Assembly: GCA_035582835.1 (NCBI GenBank)
Contig: JAYKAV010002442.1
Coordinates: forward strand, 3,173,728 to 3,237,727
Source of the DNA: Phoebastria nigripes
Taxonomy: Eukaryota > Chordata > Aves > Procellariiformes > Diomedeidae
DNA length: 64,000 nt
Direction of reading: 5' to 3'
Position numbers and translations under genes: made by a program
In this document: one piece after another, positions 59,217 through 64,000 of the stretch
Layout of the letters: each line of letters opens with the position of its first letter
Position numbering within the stretch: the first letter of the stretch is position 1
Notes under the pieces: model-generated
What the model saw: the letters and a program-made list of their open reading frames with translations, nothing else
Database searches by the model: none
What the model was told of the DNA's origin: nothing

Positions 59217-62200
59217 CTACCGTGTTGGAGGAAGGCACACGCACCCAAAAATGAAATGGAGAGACAAGAACCTTGCAGACCCGAGGCTGGATGCTCTGGG
59301 GTTTTCAACTGCTGACAAACCCCCCCCAGCACGTGCGAGGATGGGAACAGGAGGGCCACAAACGTGTGACTGCTGAGTGCTCAGCCCACCTAAATGAGTC
59401 TCCTCCAACACACGCGCTGACAGCTAGCAGGGATGAAAAATAAAGCAATCCTCTCCTCCTCGGGATTAGCACCTTTCCCCTTCGCTGGGGAGCAGCAACC
59501 TTAACAAATCCCCTCGTTGCGGGAAGCAGGCAATGCAATGCTCTCCCCGAGCAAGGGCAGCTGCCCAAAGGGTGCTGTGGCACGCTGCCCTCTCCCATGT
59601 CCCCACGCCACGCCGCTCAACAGGGCCAGGAGGTTTGCTTCCCTACTGCAGGCATGTGCCATTTGCAGACGGGGCTTGCAAAAGGCCCCCACCATTGCAA
59701 ATTGTTTTCTACTGTTACTACTGGTTGCAAGAAATTCGTAATAAAATGAGGGAGAAGCACGCAATGGGGTCTACGTGCAGGTGTCTCATAAAGGTTTTTC
59801 CATCCTGGTTTAAACTCAAGATTCATGGTCCTTACATTCACCTAGGGAAGCACCTGCTCTGTGCTTGGTTTGTTCGCGCAAATGCTGTCTCTTACAGCTT
59901 TCTGCCTTATTCCATCAGTGCTACCCAACACGGTCAGCCTGGTCCTCTATCCCACATGCATGTAACGTCTTCCCTTTCCAGATCAGGGCTGCACTCGCCT
60001 CCACCCCAAGTCAGCTGAGGGAGGCAGAGCTTACCAGTACAATTATTTAGAAAAGCCCCCTCGTGACCCTCATTTCTTGAATATGATGATTAATCCCAAC
60101 CACAATACCAGGTTTTTTTCTTGTCTTTTAACTAAAGCCCATGGGCTGGATCCCAGGATGGAGCAGAGAGGCCCTGGGGAAGGTGGCACAGTTTGGATCC
60201 ACCAGGCACCCTCAAAAAACGTCAAGGAAATGACTTACAACAACAGATGCTCCAAATTACACAGCTCCTTTGTGAGGGTTAATGCAGCAAGGAGGACAAT
60301 AATGGGCTTAATCATTAAGAGACGTAAACAAAAGCACTAATTAATAGTCCTCCCTAGGAGCACAGCCCCACAAACGCATGGAAGACAATTGTACAAACAN
60401 CCCTGGGACTCACTTTGCGCCTCCCATCTCCTGCTTTGCTCAGTATCGGGGCCTGGGTAAGTGGCTGGGGCATCCGACTCACTCGGGGCTGGGGTGAGGA
60501 TTTGAGGGCAGCGCTCAGCTGGTGCAAGCTGCCACCAAGGGCAACTCAACTGCAGTGGTTTACATCTGCTGAGGAGGGACCTCTTCAGACCTCAGGAAAC
60601 CTTCTGTGGATTTGCTTGGGATCCAACATGGATATGGGACATAATGCTGGAGGAAAGCCTGGCTTTGCTGTGTCTACAGCTGAGGCTGAGCTCTCCCCAG
60701 CCCCCTGAGCTTGGCATGAACCACATCCCATGGCCTCGGAGGACGTCAGGGCTGAAGTCCCTGCAGTGCTTCAGTGCAGGCAAAGCCCTGCCAGGGCAGA
60801 GCCTTCAGCTCTGCGGCGGACGCCGTTTTCCCCGTGCCCTGCTCCCCTGAGTGTGCTTCACACCATCTCGGGGGTACTGCACAGACACCGAAATCCAGGA
60901 TGAAAGCACCCTCCTCTGAAGGCAAGGGATTGCAGTGCTTGCAAAGAAAATCCCGTCTGCGCTTTCCCAGAGCACGCCACCTTTAATGCATCCCGGGGCA
61001 ATGTAGGGGTGCGTGCAGGGCAGCATACTCCAGTCTCTGCAAACACAGCTAAGGGTCAGCACAGGTGTCAGACAGACAGATACCCGCCTGCGCCTGTCCC
61101 CCCGCGCTCCCCAGGGCGGCACCCTGCAGCGACCCGAACGGCATAGTTACCCCAAAGCATTCCTGTTGGCCATCCAGCCCGGCAGCCACCAAACAGCAGC
61201 AACGGAGAGAGGGAAAAGGAGAGAAGAGAGGAAGAAGGTAAGAAAAGCAGTGGGGGAGCTGCGCGGGGACGACCGCAGCCTCTCGGGCAGCAGGGACCCT
61301 GCGGCAGCCCTCCACCACCCCACGCCTGCATTGAAAGGCACGATGAGTAGACCACATTGTGTCCTCCAGGATGGGGCTTATCTCCAGGGAGAGACTCATC
61401 CAGCGAGCCGGGAGCCCCTGCCCTCCCTGCTGGAGGTTTTGGGAGGGGGCTGTGTAGTGAAACCTCTGCTGCAAGAGGAACCCGTGGAGAGCGGGACAGT
61501 GGGTGACAGCGGGCGGGCGCGTGGTCCTCCTCGGCCAGGAGTCAGGGAGGGACCTTGAGGCTTGGCCCCAACCAGCCAAAGGCAGGTGCCTCCGAGGGAA
61601 CCTACCTGCAAGGCCACAGTTCCCATCCAGACAGACTAACTTTAGTAAATCACCTCCATCAAGAAATCCCCTGATTAAGAGTCTAAGCTGCAGCACAGGA
61701 TCTCCTGCAACCCAGCAGAACACCCGCTCGGACAAGCCAAGGTGGTCTACAAGGTCCCTAGTTGTAACCAAACCTCCGTCCCTGATTCAGCTCAGTCCCT
61801 GCCACGTGTACACAGAGGGCAAGCCTACGAAGTAAAACATTTCTTAAAAACCATAAAAATAACTCCAGACCCTGGCTGCATGTTAGTGAAACAGGTGGAA
61901 GGTGTGTTGAAAAGGTGATAGTTTAACTCTGCAGCGCTTCTGTGATGGGATATCAGACCTCTGTCCTGACCAGGCTCACACCAGGTTACGTTGCAGTACG
62001 TAGGGGGTCCCTCTTGCTTCCAGACACTGGTGCCAACAAGCATAAGGAGATGCTGCTCGGCGAAGAAAGAGGCAGCTCTGCTGGGTACCTCTGTGTGGAG
62101 AAACTCCTGCCCTTGCTCACCATGTGAGACGAGGGCTACGCACTGACCGGTGCTCAATCTTTTCCACCGCTCAACCTCTCCCGCTGCTGCAAGCCCGCAG

Positions 62201-64000
62201 GCGTAGGCGTCACCACCTCTCGGCAGCTCCGCAAAGCCACAAGCGAGCGCTGCTCCTCTGCTCAATGCCTCCTCGGAAGGTGCCACGGGAGGCAAAAGTG
62301 AGCAGGGTCTTTAGTTATGGTTCTGGTTATTTCAGCTAATTTAATTTGAACTCTTTGGAGATTTATGGTTTTATATTGGGCTTTTTATTTAGGCTGCATT
62401 TGGATTGACGTATTAGCTTTCCACTTGGAGAGCTACAGATGAGCCGAGATGACCTCTCGCTCGGGATGTATGGGCTCCAAGGGGGCAGTGGACAAGCCGT
62501 GATAGCACACGAGGACACGGCTTTACAGGTAGGCACTTGCTCATCGATGATTTTGATGTGGCACTGATGGCCAGCGGATGATGGTGGCACCGCTAGACCA
62601 GCTCAGAGACCTCCTGCTGTGCCCACGGCTACCCAGGACACCCCGTGGGAAAACCGAACCGCAGAGGGAGGCAAAAAAGGCAGAAAACCCGAATGGCATG
62701 GCATGTCCCAGCACTTCTTCTACCGGCAAGTGCTAGACCTGGTCACCAGCCACTCTCAGCCACATAATCGCCACAGCCGCTCCATGGACATTGTTTTGCC
62801 CACCCAGTGCCATGGACGCAAGGAGGGGGGAGAGGGAGGACCCCTCTGGCCCCACATCAAAGAGCTCATGGAGGGAGAAGAAAAGGAGAGGAATTCAGAT
62901 GTCACTGCCAGAGTTTTCCTCTCCAGACCAGGATGGAGGGAGGGAAGGCGGCGGGTTGGGACATTTATAGCTGGCGAACATCCTGTGGCTCCCAGGGCCA
63001 TGGCAGTGATGGGCTGCCAAGAGGAGAGGCAGGTGTTCTTATAAATGCTTTATAATGTATAAACCCATCGGAAATCGCTGCGGTTCCTTTGTTCCCCTCA
63101 CCCCCGAAGCCATGAGATCATCTCCTCCAGCAGGAGCCACCATCGGATGTGGGGGAGAGGGACAATCCTGCAGGTTTACATTATAAAGAGCCCTCATCCA
63201 TGACACAAGCAACTCAGTTTCTACCCAGCTACGGCTACAGGAGTGGGAAGGGGATATAGATGCTTGCTGCAAATGTACATGGAGATGCAAAGGCCCTCTC
63301 NGTGGGAAGGGGTTCAGTGCCGCAGCCGATGGGGGTGCTGGCCCTCGAGAATTCAGCTGCCCTGTGCCCAAAGGGACCTGTCCTTCCCTCGGGAGGCTGG
63401 GTGGAGGCAGGCAAGCAGCAAGTGGGATTGGAAGGGGCACGGCAGCTTCCCCATGTGCTCAGCACTGGCACGTGGGGACCCTGCCAGCTCCAGGGGCCAC
63501 CCCAGGAACCATGCCACCTTTGTGGGGTGGGGGCAAGGGGACAGCAAGCGCCGATTATGGTACTCTTAGTGAAAGTGAGGACACCTGTCCACCCAGGAGC
63601 AGGCTGAGCCATCAACCTTCCCTCCTTCAGCCATCAAAAAGTCTTGATGAAAGATGCCTTGGAAGGAAAAGGCTCCCTTGTCCTCCTAAACCCTTTAAAC
63701 CACTCAGCGCATCTTCAGGCTGTTGATGCCCTTGAGCCCCTCCTCCAGACACGCTCTGAGGGGCTGCCCTGGCAGAGGGGGGGTCAGTCAGACCCCGGAG
63801 ATGCTTGATCCATCCTCGTGGTGGCCTAGGTGGCCTCCCAGAGGCTCAGAGCAATGTCCTCAGCCAGCGGACCTGCCCCACGCCCCTTCTCCATGCCGGG
63901 GTCTGCGGTCAGCCCCCCGCCCTGCCCAGGGGCTGGTTCATCCCTCTGCCGAGCAAGCTGAATTCTCCCATGCTCTTCCCAAGGAAAGAGCAGCGGATGA
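59217..64000 (-). other. CACNA1E: CACNA1E intron, upstream part cut by window
   Basis: At least 4.8 kb of intron upstream of the domain III S4 exon. I looked on the minus strand for the preceding exon, which should encode DIII S3 ending in a motif like Ala-Leu-Ala-Asn-Ala-Leu-Gly, and did not find it. The 240-codon minus frame at 61049-61771 has no channel features. Confidence 0.8.

Noticed and set aside
61049..61771. 240-codon open frame on the minus strand
   Set aside because: Located where the domain III S3 exon might be expected, but it has no channel motif, no membrane helix pattern and no resemblance to a known family.

Overview
The window is vertebrate nuclear DNA, most likely from a bird (another sauropsid is possible). 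It carries an intact 3' end of a CR1 LINE, with the ATTCTATG-type tail typical of avian CR1, and a single spliced gene with GT-AG introns. Isolated N bases and two short N runs show that it is a draft assembly.

The one protein-coding gene I can support is CACNA1E, the pore-forming alpha1E subunit of the R-type (Cav2.3) voltage-gated calcium channel. It lies on the minus strand. The window holds its 3' half: 22 coding exons of the mature chain plus one extra alternative exon, from the domain III S4 voltage sensor (57-59 kb) to the stop codon at 34,089. All junction phases close and give about 1,068 residues. The exons cover DIII S4-S6, the III-IV linker, all of domain IV, the EF-hand, pre-IQ and IQ-like regions, and a long C-terminal tail that includes the 43-residue cassette usually called exon 45. 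The rest of the gene lies beyond 64 kb.

The main finding is two homologous 97-nt exons, 4.5 kb apart, that both encode the C-terminal part of the EF-hand region. They match the mutually exclusive exon 37a/37b pair known from the sister genes CACNA1A and CACNA1B. Phase arithmetic forces one-of-two use: skipping both makes a TGA at the junction, and using both shifts frame to a stop seven codons later.

From 34,088 down to about 29,890 is the inferred 3' UTR (about 4.2 kb). It ends at an AATAAA on the minus strand, and holds three evenly spaced Pumilio-type elements and an AU-rich element. It also contains a roughly 245-bp segment written twice across an N gap, which looks like an assembly duplication.

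From 1 to about 29,900 I see no gene. This stretch is intergenic DNA downstream of CACNA1E with a 42-bp minisatellite at the left edge, one CR1 copy, an old MIR-like SINE, simple repeats and a 32-bp minisatellite just beyond the channel gene's end. I saw no operon-like, CRISPR or mobile gene system.
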